The position numbers and the translations under genes are program-made. This document shows positions 45,401 through 59,121 of a stretch of DNA of 64,000 nt, piece by piece. The stretch covers positions 20,976,419 through 21,040,418 of the forward strand of contig CM055198.1 in the NCBI GenBank assembly GCA_029224185.1. The letters run 5' to 3'. A model generated the notes under the pieces. It ran no database searches and had not been told where the DNA came from. It saw only the letters and a list, made by a program, of their open reading frames with translations. Source of the stretch: Karalla daura. Taxonomy: Eukaryota; Chordata; Actinopteri; Chaetodontiformes; Leiognathidae. Each line of letters begins with the position of its first letter. Positions within the stretch are counted from its first letter, which is position 1.

Positions 45401-45669
45401 ACCTTTTTGAGACACTTTGAGACTGCCTCTCTTTAATTGAATCAAATGTACTTCAGTTGTAGTTCATCCTACCCAGTAGGTGGTGCTATAAACCCACTCT
45501 CCTCTACTGGTGTCCACGTGTTCTGTGGAGGAGTTTCTGGTAAAGGTCTGATGGGTTGGTTAACCATGTTTTGAGCTGACTTAAAGTTCCTCTCGAGACC
45601 AGTGCATCTGTGATTTCCTGGTCATTCCTTCTGCTAACACCTTGACTCGAGCAGCACATTGGAGGGGAG

Positions 45670-45770
45670 GTTAGCGCTGTCACCTCAGAGTCAGAAGGTC
45701 CTGTTTGTGTCTCCTGGCTGAGCCGAGGGCCTTTCTCTGTGGGCTTTGCATGTTCTCTCCATGTTTCCAT
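45670..45770 (+). repeat. SINE-like repeat fragment
   Basis: Contains gttagcgctgtcacctcaga, gaaggtcctg and gggctttgcatgttctctcc, the 5' half of the interspersed element. Confidence 0.5.
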
Positions 45771-45864
45771 CAATTTAATGCCTGGGAAGGGTTGCTAGGC
45801 AACCAGCTAGTAATGATGGTCCAGCGTCACATGAGATCAGTGTGAATTTAGAGGAGCTGCTCGG

Positions 45865-46140
45865 GAGAAGGCGGCACAGTGGACATCACTGATGCCTTAA
45901 TGAGGAAGCCCCAGGTTCAGTTTTCAGTCTAAACGACTGGAATGTATTTAGCATGTTTTCCCCATTTGTGCAGGAGGATTCACCAGGTTTCCTCCCACAA
46001 TGCAAAAACATGCAGGTTTCAGTCAGTCTGACTCTAATTTTACATTGAGTCTTGTGATGTCTTGTCAGGTGACCTAACAAGGGTCTTTTTGCTGCCTTCA
46101 CTGTGTGTGTGTGCTGAGGCAGGCTCCAGCAGAACCTGTG
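45865..46140 (+). repeat. SINE-like repeat, diverged
   Basis: Begins with aaggcggcacagtgg, which resembles the element's 5' end, then tttcctcccacaatgcaaaa and acatgcaggttt, ending near aggcaggctccagcagaacc. Confidence 0.5.
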
Positions 46141-47014
46141 ACACTTTAAACTATACAACATGTCTAAAATAATTGATCTGTGCAGCCTGGCTGCCATTGC
46201 ATTGCAGCATTTTCTTTGGCTGTCTGTGCTGGTCCAATCTCAAAACTGCACCATGCAGCAAGATCACTCGGATGTTGTTTTCTTGGAGCTGAACTGACCC
46301 CTCGCTGGGATGGAGCTCGTTATCTGAAATGTGTGCGTTAGTCAGCAGTGAGGGAGAAGGTCAGTGATGTCAGGCAGTAGCAGCAGCAGCCCTGGATGCT
46401 CACGTCGCTCTGCACACACATTTTCCAGAAAATGGGTCCTCTGCAGAAAAAAAATTAGATTCTTTGTCCTCCGAATAAAGAGCAATTTTCCCATTAGAAC
46501 CACATTTATGATAACATAGTCCAGCTCTTTGTTCAAAACAATCTGAGCCCCCAAACAAATCCCTGTCCTGCTCGTGACGTAAACCGTTTCTCATTTAATT
46601 TGTGCTTTGAACTACGCACTAGATGCCCAAGCAAACTATTTTTATCTGCTCTGCTCTGTGTAATAAAACGGAGACAGATTAATTTTCTAAATCAATTAAA
46701 TTATGTCATTTCCTGCCTGCTCTTGAGCTATCGCCCCTTGCCGTTTTGATCCTTTATCTGTGTCTTTTAAATCTCAATGGCTGTTTTCTCCTCCAAAAGT
46801 AATTCAGAAAGTAGAGAACATAAACAAGGTTTTAGATGCTGGAGCAATCCAAGATGAGATGTCAAACGGCAGATTTTATTATGTATTTGTTAGGATGCAG
46901 TCACATGAAGAATTGCTGCTCGGAATCGAGTTACACTTGAAGCAGCAGATGTTAAAGTAACAGCTAGGCTAACAAAATAGCATTTTATGACATAACATAA
47001 CATAATATTTACTC

Positions 47015-47235
47015 AGGGGTGACACCGTGGCCTTACAGGACCTTAAACCACCTCTGATCCACTCCTTGGTCATGTTTTCCTGCGTATGCATTGTTTATCT
47101 CTGCATACTCCAGCTGCCTCCCACGCACAGAATCATGCATGTTCAGATTGATTGGAGACTAAACTGCCCCCAGGTGTGAGTGTTTTCCCTGCCTTCCTAC
47201 TCAGTGTGCTGGAGCCGGGCATCAGCAGACCCCTG
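47015..47235 (+). repeat. SINE-like repeat
   Basis: Contains ggtgacaccgtggccttaca, agctgcctcccacgcacaga, atcatgcatgttcagattga and ttggagactaaactgccccc, then gtgtgagtg. Confidence 0.5.
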
Positions 47236-47980
47236 TTGGGTCCAAAGCGAGGGAAGTTGATCTACCAAAGAGCATCCACTGAATCGACCCAATAGCGAGG
47301 TAATGTTCTTTGTTTTGGTTGTTAAATCTGCTGTTTACTAGGCTAAATGCTAAATATTGCAGTTGGGAACGTAAGCAGTAATTAGTGGAGTGAAAGGAAC
47401 AGTGTTTTCTTTGTGCGTCGGTGAACAGAAAAGAGTCCATAAAGTAGCATAACTGTAACACTTAAGTACCTCAGAGCTATGATGGTGTCTCGGGCCTCCT
47501 TTTGTGAAGATCCCCTTTGGGTTCACTGGAGTTCAAACAAATATCCACATGAATGCAAATCGACACAAGCTCTCACACGCTCGCAATTGTCTTGAGTTTG
47601 CCCATTAGTAGATGCCTGCTGTACGTTGTGCGGCGCATCCTCAAAGGCCCCTCGCAGCCCTCACATACTGTAGGTCTAATTACAGGCTGGGGAGGACGGC
47701 CGACCACCACGGCCCCTCCGAGCCAGGATTCATGAGTGCAGGGCGGAGTGATGTGTGAATTAGGCCTGAAAAGCTCGATTTAGACGTGCACGATCCGCAG
47801 TGCCCCGGCACACACAGGGCCTCCCTGTTGTGGACTTAAACTGCGCCCTGGGTAATTGTCTTCAGGTCAGCTCAACAGTGTACACAGCCATGCACATTCT
47901 TCTGTAGTTTCCCAAGCCTTTCCACACTCCCTTATTTTGCCTTGAGAAAGCGCTGACCTTAGCCACTGTGAGTGAGAGAG

Positions 47981-48026
<46 letters not shown>

Positions 48027-48664
48027 GCATGCTCTTGGCAACATGCCTGCAGTGCCTTCCCAGTCACCAGTGCAGTAATCTTTCAGCGACAGGGACTGAG
48101 AGAGGCAACCCATCCGGTGGGCGATGCGAGGAAGTTGTGTCTGTCAGATCAAAAGTTCTTCCTCTGATGCACGCAAATCTGCCTCCGCAGGCTCCGGGTG
48201 ACATTTCAGTGTTTGCGACATGTGCGTCCAGGGCTCCTGAGTATGCTGACTTCAAGATACCAAATATGTCATTCTGACATTTGGGCGAAAATAACTGCAA
48301 AAGGAAAAAAAGATGCATCTGAAGGTCGTAAACAGCCTCGTCTGAAAATACTGAACTGTTGTCAGCTAGCAGGAAGTGTCGGAGGCTTGATGAGTGTCTG
48401 GCTGGCACAATCTGATATTAACAACTAAATGTTGTTCCTGGATCAACTGCTAACTTGTTTGTCCAGGATCAACAAAGCCACCAACCAATCAGCACATGCA
48501 GATAAGGGACAAGAAATGTGAATTTCATGAGAACGACATCTACAGCTTCTCAAAATGCTTCAATTTCAGGGACTCTTTTGGGGAGTGGGAATTACAAAGT
48601 ATATATGTAACCTGTGTAATATGATTCGTTATCGTACCCAACAGTGTACAGATGCAAGTAATAC

Positions 48665-48850
48665 TCCCTGGACAAGTCTCCAGTCCACTGCAGGGTACAT
48701 AGACACATCATTCACACTCACACTCACACCCAGGAGCACTTTAGAGTCTCCTGTTGATGTTAATGTGTGTTTTCAGACTGTGAGAAAATCCACACACACG
48801 CTTAGAGAACATGCAAACACAGAAAAATCCTCAGGTTGAGGAATCCTGGA
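48665..48850 (-). repeat. SINE-like repeat
   Basis: Contains caagtctccagtccactgca, actcacactcacacccagga, gcactttagagtctcctgtt and gaacatgcaaacacagaaaa, in reverse orientation. Confidence 0.5.
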
Positions 48851-50849
48851 CTCTTGCTACAAAGAAGATGGTGCTCACCACTGATATACTGTGTTGCCAT
48901 CAAATGTTTGTAATAATTTCCAAATGCCAAAGCCTTGTCTTTTGACACTTCCTTTGATACTTCATAGCCAACCAGCTAGACAGCTTAGATACGTTGCTAT
49001 GAGGAATTTGTTTTGGTTTTAAAGGTGCAAAGCGAGCGAGGTGAAGAACATAGACAAACACAGGGCAGCATTCACAAAAATTCACAAAAATAAGAGCGAG
49101 TCTCTGCTCCTGAGAAGTGCAGCTGCTTGGTTGATTGAGATGTTGTTCCTGGACAAACAAAAGTCAATCCAGGGAGAGCAGATGGAGCATCTTGAAACCT
49201 TCACCCTGCCTGAAGCACACGTGTGACCATTAGATGGTGCCAAAGACGCCACAGTCTTTGGGACTTGTGCTCAGTCAGGAGGATCTAACAAGAGGGTGGA
49301 GGTTGCCTGGTTGGTGTGGTGACTCTTCCTCAGGTGATGCAGCAGCATGTCGGCAGACTCAGACATGCCTGTGTGCCTCCGGATACCCCGTTAGAATTCA
49401 GCTCATGTTTGGAGGTCATTGCTCCCCTATGCAAATCAGGGCCCTGCTCCTTAAGAGCCCTCTGTTCTGCTCCGGGGTCAGCGCCGAGAGCCGGGCCGCG
49501 GAAACACCAGCGGTTGTCAGGGAAGCTGTGGAGCAACAAGACCATGATAGACCTAGAGATGTAGGAGGAGGAGGAGGAGGAGGGAGGGAGGCAGAATCTC
49601 ATTAAAGCTCCTCCACGATGAAGAAACTACATTGTGTGGAGCTCTTGGATCCACCGAGGAGAGCGCTGGAAGTCATATGTGGAAAATATGCCATGTAACC
49701 GGTGCCAATATTCAAAAAAGGAGCTTCTGCACCCTACAACCATCTTTTATATTTATGCGCTCACCCAGTTACTATTCACAGCCGCCGGCGTCATTAATCA
49801 GCAGCGTGTGCAGGCAGCTGCTGTTGGAAGCAGCTCGGTGAAAAATGTGGGTAATATCGAGCTGCCGTCTGACTCTGAACCAGGCAGCAGGTTGAGTTTG
49901 TGTAGGTTAGCGCTTTAAAGGTGACCTGGGGTGGCAGAGTGGAGTATTTACTTTCTTAGCGTAGAAGCTATGAAACACTGGTTTTGTGAGAAACGCTCCA
50001 CACGCTGTTTTACGAGCTCTTAACCTTATTTTTAGATGTGGGTGTTCTACAGTGATTTCTGCGCATGTCTTTTCATGTTTATCTGGCACCTAGGCATCAT
50101 GTTGATCGACTTCCTCGCATGCCACTACGATCCTTTCTGAACCCAGCTGCCTGCTACTAAGTGGGAGATGGAGTGATCTGTATGTACTAGAGTGCACACA
50201 CATCCAGCTTTATACGTTTGAGCTGCATTCGGAGGAGAAATCAGATGCTGAGGAAGAAGCAGGACCGCCCACACTTCATTACAATGGAAATTTCACCAAA
50301 CCACTGCCTCGTAGTTGTGTGACTTCATTTACTCCCAAACCCATTCACATGCAGACTGTTTAGGAGGTGTGGGAGCAGTGTGGTTTACTTCACAGTTAAA
50401 CGTTGTACATTTTGTCTTTATTCAGATTTGCCTCTTTGTTTAAGTTGCTATTTACTATCAGAAATTTATACACATGACTTTTTAACATGATGTTTTTTGA
50501 CGTGTTGTATATCTTGGTCTGATACAGACAAAGTAAGTTTTTCGTTTTTTTATATATCAGCTTCAAATGCCTTAAGCAACTTTTCCATTCACAAACTGAA
50601 AACAAAAGACAAAAAACAACAATAAAATGGTGAGTTCTGCAGTGAGACTGGAACTGGAAACTGAATAAAAAAGATGAATCTTCAAAGGCTAAAAGAAAAG
50701 AAAAGAAAAGAAAAGAAAAAAGAAAGGAAAGTTTAGAGCTTGTGTGCAGGTCTGTGGGAGGGAGGAGGGAGGAGGGATGGATGGGAGCACTGGTGCGCAC
50801 TGGGAACCATCCGGACAAGAGCTGAATGATTCCCTGCCTCAGGACACAC

Positions 50850-51585
50850 CCTCCATGCTCTCTCTCTCTCCCTCTCCCTCCCTCTCTCTCTCTGTCTCTC
50901 TCTCTCCCTCTCTCTCTCTCTCACTCTCTCTCTCATTGTTTCTCACACTGGCTGTCGCCACTGGCTCCGCAAGCAGCGCGCAAAGTGAAGAGACGCAACT
51001 TCATCACCAAGAGAAAGAAAACGGGCAGAAATTTTGTTTTGTGCGTGGATCAGAGAGAACAAGAAGAAGGAGAGGAAGAGGAGGAAGAGGAGGAGGAGGA
51101 GGAGAGAGTGTGTCAGCTAATTGGGATGAGAGTTCAAGTGAAGTGAGCCGGCAGATTGGACCTTCAAAGCCTCTTAACGCAGGTGGTGGGAGCGTGTTTA
51201 TGCGCTCTGTGTGTCTCCCAGTGGAAAGAGGAGGAAGGGTGTGTGTGTGCGCGTGTGTGTGTGAGTGTGTTTGTGTGTGTGCGTGTGGGTGTGTGGATCA
51301 GTCCCAGTTATGGTTCCTCGGAGCTGGACGCGATGAAGTGGCTCAGCTGGAGTTTTAGGGTTTAACACCGGGGAGAGGAGGAGAGCTGGGCGGACGGAGG
51401 AGGAGGAGGGTGGTGAGGAAGAGGAGGCGGAGGAGGAGGGGGGGTGACACCACCACCACCACCACCGCCACCTCCACCATCTCCACCACCATCTCCACCA
51501 TCACCAGAGCGCACCAGGTCCCTTTACGCGCATGGAGCGCTCCAGAGCGCACCGGGTCCCTCTGCTCCATCCACCGACCGGCACC
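50850..51585 (+). promoter_or_regulatory. jag2 promoter and 5' UTR region
   Basis: A (CT)n tract (50857-50935), a GAGGA-rich tract (51060-51107), a GT-rich tract (51238-51292) and a CCA/CCT triplet tract (51448-51505) precede the jag2 ATG. No TATA box is visible. An in-frame ATG at 51532 would add 18 residues before the signal peptide, but it has a poor context. The transcription start cannot be placed. Confidence 0.4.
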
Positions 51586-52876
51586 ATGGGCAGGGAGCCG
51601 CGGCGGGCACTCCTCCACCTGCAGGGGACTGTGATCGTCCTCCTGGTGCTCACGATACAACCTCAGGTAAGCCACAACCACCACCACCACCACCACCACC
51701 ACCGATTACGTGCTATTTCAGGCTGCATGCATGCACTTAACCCCCCCTCCCCTCCCCACCCCCACCTCCCTCCCTCCCCTCCCCTCCCTCCCTCTCCTGG
51801 ACGCAGACTTTTAACACAGTGAATAATGGAGTCCACAGTCACTATACTGTCCCTTCCCTCTTTGTGCTGGCCTCATTCTGCTCCTCCATGGCTCCGTGCC
51901 CACCTGTTGTCCGTGATCCCACAAACTAGTGTAATCCTGCTTTAGACGCGCACTGGCTGAGGATATCACAGCTACTTGCATGAGAACATTATAGCCACCA
52001 AAAAGAGAAAGAAAAAAAGAAATGTCATTTTTAAAGCACCGCAAATGAGCCATTGTTTATTGTGCCAATGTTTAAATACTAAACAGAGTGTAAATGAGGC
52101 GGGCAGTGAAAAGCTGGAGCACGCTGATCTGTTACAGCTGCTGCATTGGGAGGATTTCAGTCGTATATAAAGCTTTAAATCCTTTTTTGAGGGGCTTTGG
52201 GGGATAAATAACATAATAATTACCAGTCGCACGCCCTCTTTTCAGGACGTTTCAGTGGAAATGCACCTGCAGCGCCTGCGTTTTCTGTTTCCCTGGTAAT
52301 CTGTTTTTGACAACGACACTTTGTTTGCTCGGCGACATCCTCACGCCTCACGGCCGCAGACATTCCTCCTGCCTTTTATAGATGACAGCGGAGTTCATTA
52401 GTGTCGGCAATAACTTGTGCCGTATATATGTGACTCTGACAAGCTGTTTACGGCTTCACAGGCCACCACAGTGGATGCACATTAAAATCTGAGCCATGGA
52501 GGTGACAAAACAGAAAATCTACCCCCCTCTTTTCTTTTTTTCTTTGCTCTCTGAGCTGTCAGGATGCTTGTGATGTGTGACCAGGCAGTGGCAGGGGCAG
52601 GCCCAGAGGTGCTCCACAGCACATGTATGTGTGTGTGTGTGTGTGTGTGTGTGCGTGCATTTTCTCTAAACACTGAGCTCACATCCAGCATCTGGGTCTT
52701 GGGTGTGTGTGGGAGCCTGGGGGCCGCAGCCGAATAAACTCCGGGGCGTGTGAATGTTGAGCACAGGGGCAGCTCTGCGTGCCTCTCTCTGCACCTCTGC
52801 AGCCCCCTCACAGCTGAGGAACAACACACTCCACTCCCTCCATTCTCCACCGACCGCACTGCAGTGTGGTGTGGAG

Positions 52877-52912
<36 letters not shown>

Positions 52913-53941
52913 GACATTCAGAGGCTGTTGTTATTAATGCAGAAAAACAGGAGGAGACCATGTTCAGGAGGAGGACAGAGAGCCAGACGCTGGAGCTGAT
53001 TGACTCTCCAGCAGTCACTACACGCTGTCTATTTTCCGCTTTTATTGTTCTCAGGGCCTCAGTTTAGTGGGAGCCTTGGGAATACTGGCACAATGTGATT
53101 CCAGCCTCATGAGAAAAGGACACAAAGCTGCGTGGTTTACTTTATCATCACACACATAAACTTGCTTCGCTTTGTTCTCCACATGCAAATCATTTCCGGT
53201 CATACAGCAGTGAGGAAAATCAGTTTTCTCCCCCTCCACCCCCCCTAAAAAGTCATTTGCAAGTCAATTTTTGGATTTCCAGAGAAAGTTTACCCCAAAA
53301 GCAAACAACAAAAACATTTTCTACTCAGGGTTCGACAACAAATCCAGACAGATTAACCTTCAGAGACTATGAAGCTCTGTGGTATTTGAACTGTCTGGTT
53401 AAACATTCATTATCAGTTAATCTGCCAAATACTTCAGTATTACATTAAATGACTTCTTTAAAATACTTGTTTTCCAGATGACATTTGAGACAGGTCAAAG
53501 TCACAGTTTTTACTCTATATTATAGTCCCCATTCACATTTGAATAGTCAATATATGAAACAGATCTAAAACACATCATGATGAACTTAAACTCATTTTAT
53601 GGTGTTGTTTTGTGTTTTCTTTGTTGTATATGAACTGCAGCTGACTCCAAACAAGGAGGAGACCAAAACAAAACTGTGCTTTATTAATGTGTCTTAATGG
53701 GGTTTGATTTTTATTTATTTTTTTCCCCTTTTAACCTCTCTCCAAACATCTGGGATACCTTATAACGGTCTCACACGAGGCGTGCGGTTGAACAGAGTTC
53801 AGGTGCCGTGTCCCTTGGACTTGGTCTTCAAGTCCCTTTTAGATGGAGAGGATTTGCTGTTTTGAGTGGAGTGATCCTTTAACTGCCAGAGCTCTCCCGC
53901 AGAGATGGTCTGAGCCTCCGGCCTGGTCCCTCTCCCTCTCT

Positions 53942-53976
<35 letters not shown>

Positions 53977-56286
53977 CATCCCTGGTTCAGACCGAGCGCT
54001 GAAACGCTGGTATGCAGGGAATGGCTCGGTCGGCGAGAGGAGGAGAGGAAGAAAGGAGGATGTAGAGTGATGAGCGCCACTGTATCTCCGCAAGCCTTTT
54101 GATGTAGACCAGTTCGCCCCCGCTTTCCCTTGCTACACCCCCCCTCACCCACCCCGGCACCCCTCCCCCCCCTTTCACCCTCTCACCCCCTCTCAGCAGC
54201 AGGGACAGGGGCAGGAGAGGGACACGCAGCCCAAACACAATGGGGCGACTGAGACTCGTCAGCGGCTGGCCATGTTCTGTCTGTGGTCATTGTCCGCCGG
54301 GGATACATGGTTCTGATTCTTGGCCTTAATGAGAAATCATTAAGATCAGTGTTTGTGCCAGAGCGGCGAAAAAAGGGCCTGCGAATTATTCAGATTTATT
54401 CATCGTTGGAGGTTTTGTGTCAAACCGAGATAACAGAGGGTTGTGTTTTTTTCTTCTTCTTCTTCTTCTTCTTCGGTGTGTGTTTGCAGTTGTTGAAAGA
54501 TGCCAAAGCCCATTGTTTCCTTCAGTGACAGTGACATGCAGACACACACGCACCCGTGCATGTATACACACACACACATGTCTGACCTTGGTGCTCCTAG
54601 ACTCTCAGGGGGTCTTGTTAACTCTGGAGTGTGTGTGTGTGTGTGTGTGTATGTATGTGTGTGTGTGTGTGTGTGGGAGGGAGAGAGTGTGTGTGTGTGT
54701 GTGTCCCTGCCACCCATCTTTAAACAGGGAGGGAACAGAGAGAATAGAGAGGGCGGCAGATGAAAAGGAGAGTAGCAACAAAGCAGAAAAGAGCTGATAG
54801 CCACAGAAAGAGAAATGACAGGAGCGTTACGGCTTGTTCCCAGATAGAGAAAGAAGGGAGGAGGAAGAGGAGGAGGAAGAGGAGTGTGTGAGCAGGTTCT
54901 CAGTGTCATTGTCCCCTGGGAAGGGAGAGAGAGATAGAGATAGAAAGAGAGAGAGAGAGAGAGGAGAAATAAGAAGGGAGTGGTGGTGACTCAATGGGAG
55001 GCGTAAAGAAAGAAAAGACGTAACACGACGATAAACAAACGATACAGAGGAGGCACGAAGGCCGCTGGGAGGAACTCTCCAATCTTATCAATAACACGTT
55101 ATAAATAGAGGCCAGGAGCCCGTTTGTGTTCATGTTATCTAGTGGGGATGGTTTTATCTGGTGGGGGTGGGGGGGTGGATGTTTCTACCTGTAATCTGTC
55201 TCACCTACCGAGGGTCCACAGTGGAAACCATTGGTTTTCTGGATCAATCTTTTGTAACTTTATAGTTGCCAAACCTCCCCCTGGTTGGAGTTTTAGGGTC
55301 CGAGAGACTGGATCGAGTTTCCCAGCAGCTGTGAAAAAGACGTCTGCGAGGACATGAAGATCGCCGTCTCTGGTTTTTGCGTTTTTGTGGTCTAAATGTT
55401 TGATTTCAGCAACTGTCTGACAACAATAGCAGCACGACGCAGCAGAAAACTCCGGCTGCGTTATGTCTTAAACATGGAAAGGTCCGAGCTGTAGTTTGAA
55501 GTTTGGTCAAAATCTTGTTTTGTGTGTAAAGATTGGAAAACAAAAGGGACCAGTCGCTGCTAAAACTCACTTATCGTGGCACAGCTGCATATGGTCGAGT
55601 TTGTTTAACCCGTACTAATCAGGAATATGTCACTGCCAGACCCACTGATTTACTGGAATCTATCTGAGTTTTTCCGAGACGTCAAACTATTCCGATCTAA
55701 CTTCCATCATGTGTGTCTCCAGAGTAAGCCTGCGTCCTCAAATCTCTCTCTGATGAGTTTCTCTCATCCGTCTCGAGTGTTTTCTGTCGATTTTCCACCC
55801 ACAACTTCCACAAAGCGGCACATCTAGATGATGAGCATACAGTGCTAGGAGTAGTAGTAATCAGGATGTCCACACCTTTGCACAAATCTCTCTCTAAAAC
55901 ACTCTCAACCCTCTCCTTCTCTCTGGTCCCAGGCCGTGTGTGCTGTTGGGATGTTTGAGCTCCAGATCCATCACTTCCAGAACCCACACGGGATTCTGCA
56001 GACCGGAGACTGCTGCGACTTCCAGGCCAGCGGGGGGCAACGCTGCTCGGCCCGGGACCAGTGCGACACGTACTTCCACGCCTGCCTGAAGGAGTACCAG
56101 GCCCGGGTCGTCCCCACCGGAGCCTGCACCTTCGGGTCCGGCAGCACGGGCGTCCTGGGAGGAAACTCCCTGTCGCTGCGCCACAGAGGACACGACGTGG
56201 GAGGAGGAGGAGGAGGAGGAGGAGGAGGAGGAGGAGAGGACGGGACGAGCGGACACATTGTCATTCCCTTCAAATACGCCTGGCCG
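51586..56286 (+). CDS. jag2: Jagged-type Notch ligand, first two coding exons
   Basis: Exon 1 51586-51666 begins at an excellent start (CACCATGG) and encodes a signal peptide with core TVIVLLVLTI. Exon 2 55933-56286 joins in phase 0 and ends at donor CCG|GTGAGT. Exon 2 is the MNNL domain (Notch ligand N-terminus, C2-like, phospholipid- and Notch-binding): FELQIHHFQNPHGILQTGDC, then CDTYFHACLKEYQARVVPTG, FGSGSTGVLGGNS and HIVIPFKYAWP. The CDTYF motif separates Jagged from Delta ligands. The loop before the last strand carries an insert here of 12 glycines, and mammalian JAG2, unlike JAG1, also has an insert there; this favours jag2. The exon break after AWP matches Jagged genes. The DSL domain and EGF repeats must lie beyond 64000. 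jag1 is the alternative. Confidence 0.85.
51667..55932 (+). other. jag2 intron 1
   Basis: 4.3 kb without a recognisable exon. It opens with a CCA triplet run (about 51674-51703) right after the donor and a C-rich tract to 51800. It also has CA, CT, CTT and GT tracts near 52627, 52878, 53936, 54450 and 54630. Confidence 0.6.
56199..56236 (+). repeat. GGA triplet repeat coding a glycine run in jag2
   Basis: A (GGA)n microsatellite inside exon 2 of jag2, read as 12 consecutive glycines followed by Glu-Asp. It keeps the frame open through the exon. Confidence 0.9.
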
Positions 56287-56624
56287 GTGAGTACGGGGGC
56301 AGTGCTGGTTATCGGTATGGTTACCAAGGGAACAGGCTAAGCTTCAAGTACAACAGTGCACTCAAAGTGAGGCTAGGATGGAATAACAATGACGGCACAG
56401 TCCAGACCCACATGTGTCCGCAGACTCTCTCCCTGTCCCCTGTTAAGGCTCTGGAGGAGACACAGGACACAGATGGACAGATGGAGTTTAAAAAAAGAAA
56501 AAAAAGCATCTAGTAGTTTGTGGTTAGATAATGGGAAATTCCTCTTTGGATTGCTTGATCGTGATGGTAAAATGCAGGAATAAATCATGTTGAAATGAGT
56601 AATTATCTTGTCAGTGGTATGTCT

Positions 56625-56770
56625 CCACAGACGTGAGTGGACAGGTCAACAGTCCATTACTGGACACACATACACACACACACACACACACATCTAGGGG
56701 CAGTTTTAGAGTCTCCAATCGACCTAAATGTATGTTTTCAGACTGTGGGAGGACACCTGGGCAGCTCTTT
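56625..56770 (-). repeat. SINE-like repeat in jag2 intron 2
   Basis: Contains gacaggtcaacagtccatta, a CA tract, ctaggggcagttttagagtc and tccaatcgacctaaatgtat, then actgtgggaggac, in reverse orientation. Confidence 0.55.
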
Positions 56771-58018
56771 TTTCAGCAATCTTGCTTGATTTTTAGGGTT
56801 TGTGTGTGTGAATGGATGGAAACCTTGCCCCAAACGATCTCAAACTAGATTGCGAGTGAAATATGCAGTATTTATTCGAAGAATCTAGATTTCCGCGCAG
56901 ACTGATTCCGCCCTAAGACCTGACTCAGTCCGATTTTTCACAGTTTAAGGGAATTTCCTGCAGGTCCTACTCGAAACACGGCACTGACCTGAAACCTGAA
57001 GTTTCCTCGTACATCTCACCTCCCCCTCCCGTTTCCTCAGGGTCGTCGTTTGCCTCCTAAACTTTCTCCCCGCACAGGTCGAAACCTTTTGGTCAGTTTG
57101 CTGCTCTCTTTCCAGGGTGTATTGAGCAGCGTCGGTCGTCCTGTGTCCTCACTAAAGAGCAAACCAATTAATCTCACATTTAGCACAACGGCAGAGGAGT
57201 GAAGCCAAGAGGAGGCATCGATTGTTTAATCTCTCTCTGCTTGCACTCCTCCTTTCGTCCATTTTTGGACCCAACTCTGCAGGAAAGCATGACACCACTG
57301 TAAAGCATTTCACACATTAGCATTAATAGAAATGGAGTTGTGAAATGACTGATAATTAAGCTACGAACTGCACTTTCTAGCCTCCAAATGACAGTGAAAT
57401 GAGTTCTTTTGGACATTTGATGTGACAGAAAAGCAATTTGAACGTTTTTTTTGTTTCCTTTTTTGACTTTTTAATCTTCCAAATGATTAATCAACCTCTC
57501 TAGAGAGCACTTGACAGATGAACGAAGCGGTGAAATTGATAGTTTACGTATGTTTCTGTTCACTTCACATCACTTAGTTTGCTCTGAAATCCACACAAAG
57601 TAAATAGACAAACAGAGTGAGACATGAACAACTGTGAGTTGCTTTCTTTTTCCTCGTGGCAATTAATGCTTGTTTATCAGTGAAAGTTGAGCCTCCGAGC
57701 TTGAGAGAATCCCTTTAACATATCTCGGCCTGGACGCGGAGTGAGCCGCAGTTTTACCACGGATCGCGAAAGGCTTTGTTTGTTTCTTAGTTTGTTCTCC
57801 TCCGGTGAAAGAAATCCTCCTGCAGTCTGTGTTTATTTATTTCATTCTGTCTGTCTTCTCTTGCCTTTGATCGCTCCCAGCGTGCTTGACTTCCTTTTCA
57901 TAATGAAAGTATTACAGCAATTGCAACAGAAATCCTCGCAGCTCTAATTCTAGTCACATTGTGCAGGAAAAATATTTCTAATATCGTACAAAAACCCGGG
58001 TGAAGCTTCACATGTCCT

Positions 58019-58060
<42 letters not shown>

Positions 58061-58311
58061 TAATATCTACCCACTGACCTGAGCACACACATAAATGTCT
58101 CCACGCATGCATACGCACACACACACACACACACACACAAGAATGCATGTTGGGTTTAGGTTTCCTTTTCATGATTAGTATCAGCCCTCTACCTGTGAGA
58201 CTCTCTGTCCCAGAGTCAATTATCTTCCCTTATCTCTGAACGATTTGTGTGCGTCTCTGCCTGTGCTCTGTGTGCACACTGCGCGTGTGTCACACTTTCC
58301 CTCTGGGGTGT

Positions 58312-58361
58312 GTCCCCCCCCCCCCCTTCCCCCCCCCCCCCCCCTTCCTCCCTCCCTCCCC
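58312..58361. repeat. Poly-C / CCT tract
   Basis: Nearly pure C with a few T over about 50 bases. The minus strand is G-runs and could form G-quadruplexes; the plus strand could form an i-motif. Confidence 0.85.
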
Positions 58362-58624
58362 CCCTTTATGCGTTTGGGGAGGCGTGTGATTGGCAGGTGC
58401 GAGTGTGAGAAAGTTCTCCATCAGAAAGGCTACCTGGATCAGTTTCTGGACCGAGCCGCGGGGCGGGCCGGGGCTGCAGGCAAAGAGAGAGAGAGAAAGA
58501 GGGAGAGGGAGAGAGAGGGAGAGAGAGGGAGGGAGAGGGAGGGAGAGAGAAAGTTGGGACACAGTGGCAGCGTCAGTGCAGTTTGGGCTGAAAGACTTGC
58601 TTTATCTGGCCATCTTTGGGAGGT

Positions 58625-58740
<116 letters not shown>

Positions 58741-58851
58741 GGGGGAGATCCCCCTGCCCCAGGTGAGGGGATGAACAGGTGAGCGTAGTCATTATGAGGA
58801 AAGGTGAGCTCTCTCTCCCTGTCCCCTGCCCTCCCTCTCCTGCTCACTCTT

Positions 58852-58902
<51 letters not shown>

Positions 58903-59081
58903 CTAATCTCTTCAGGGAACAGCGGGGCTGCTATGTGCATGCGTGTCCGTGTTTGCTTATGAATGCGGGCACGGTTGTAATTCGTTATGGCGTGTTTGTT
59001 TTGGGCGTAATGTTGTCGTGATTGTCTGGAGGTTTGCATCCACGTCAGGCTTTGAGCTCCGACGCTCCGGTTAGAGCTCAG

Positions 59082-59121
<40 letters not shown>

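Larger units (their letters stand above)
46141..50849. other. Intergenic, snrpa to jag2
   Basis: No recognisable exon. It holds two SINE-like copies listed separately, a (GT)n tract near 47984-48025, a GGA run near 49562-49585 and an AAAAG run near 50693-50720. Short open frames here are unsupported. Confidence 0.6.

Noticed and set aside
50733..51146. Arg-Glu-rich and Ser-Leu-rich frames upstream of jag2
   Set aside because: Translations of CT and GAGGA low-complexity tracts in the promoter/5' UTR region.
56061..56513. Frame with a run of arginines over jag2 exon 2
   Set aside because: Other reading frame of the GGA repeat; the MNNL frame is the real one.
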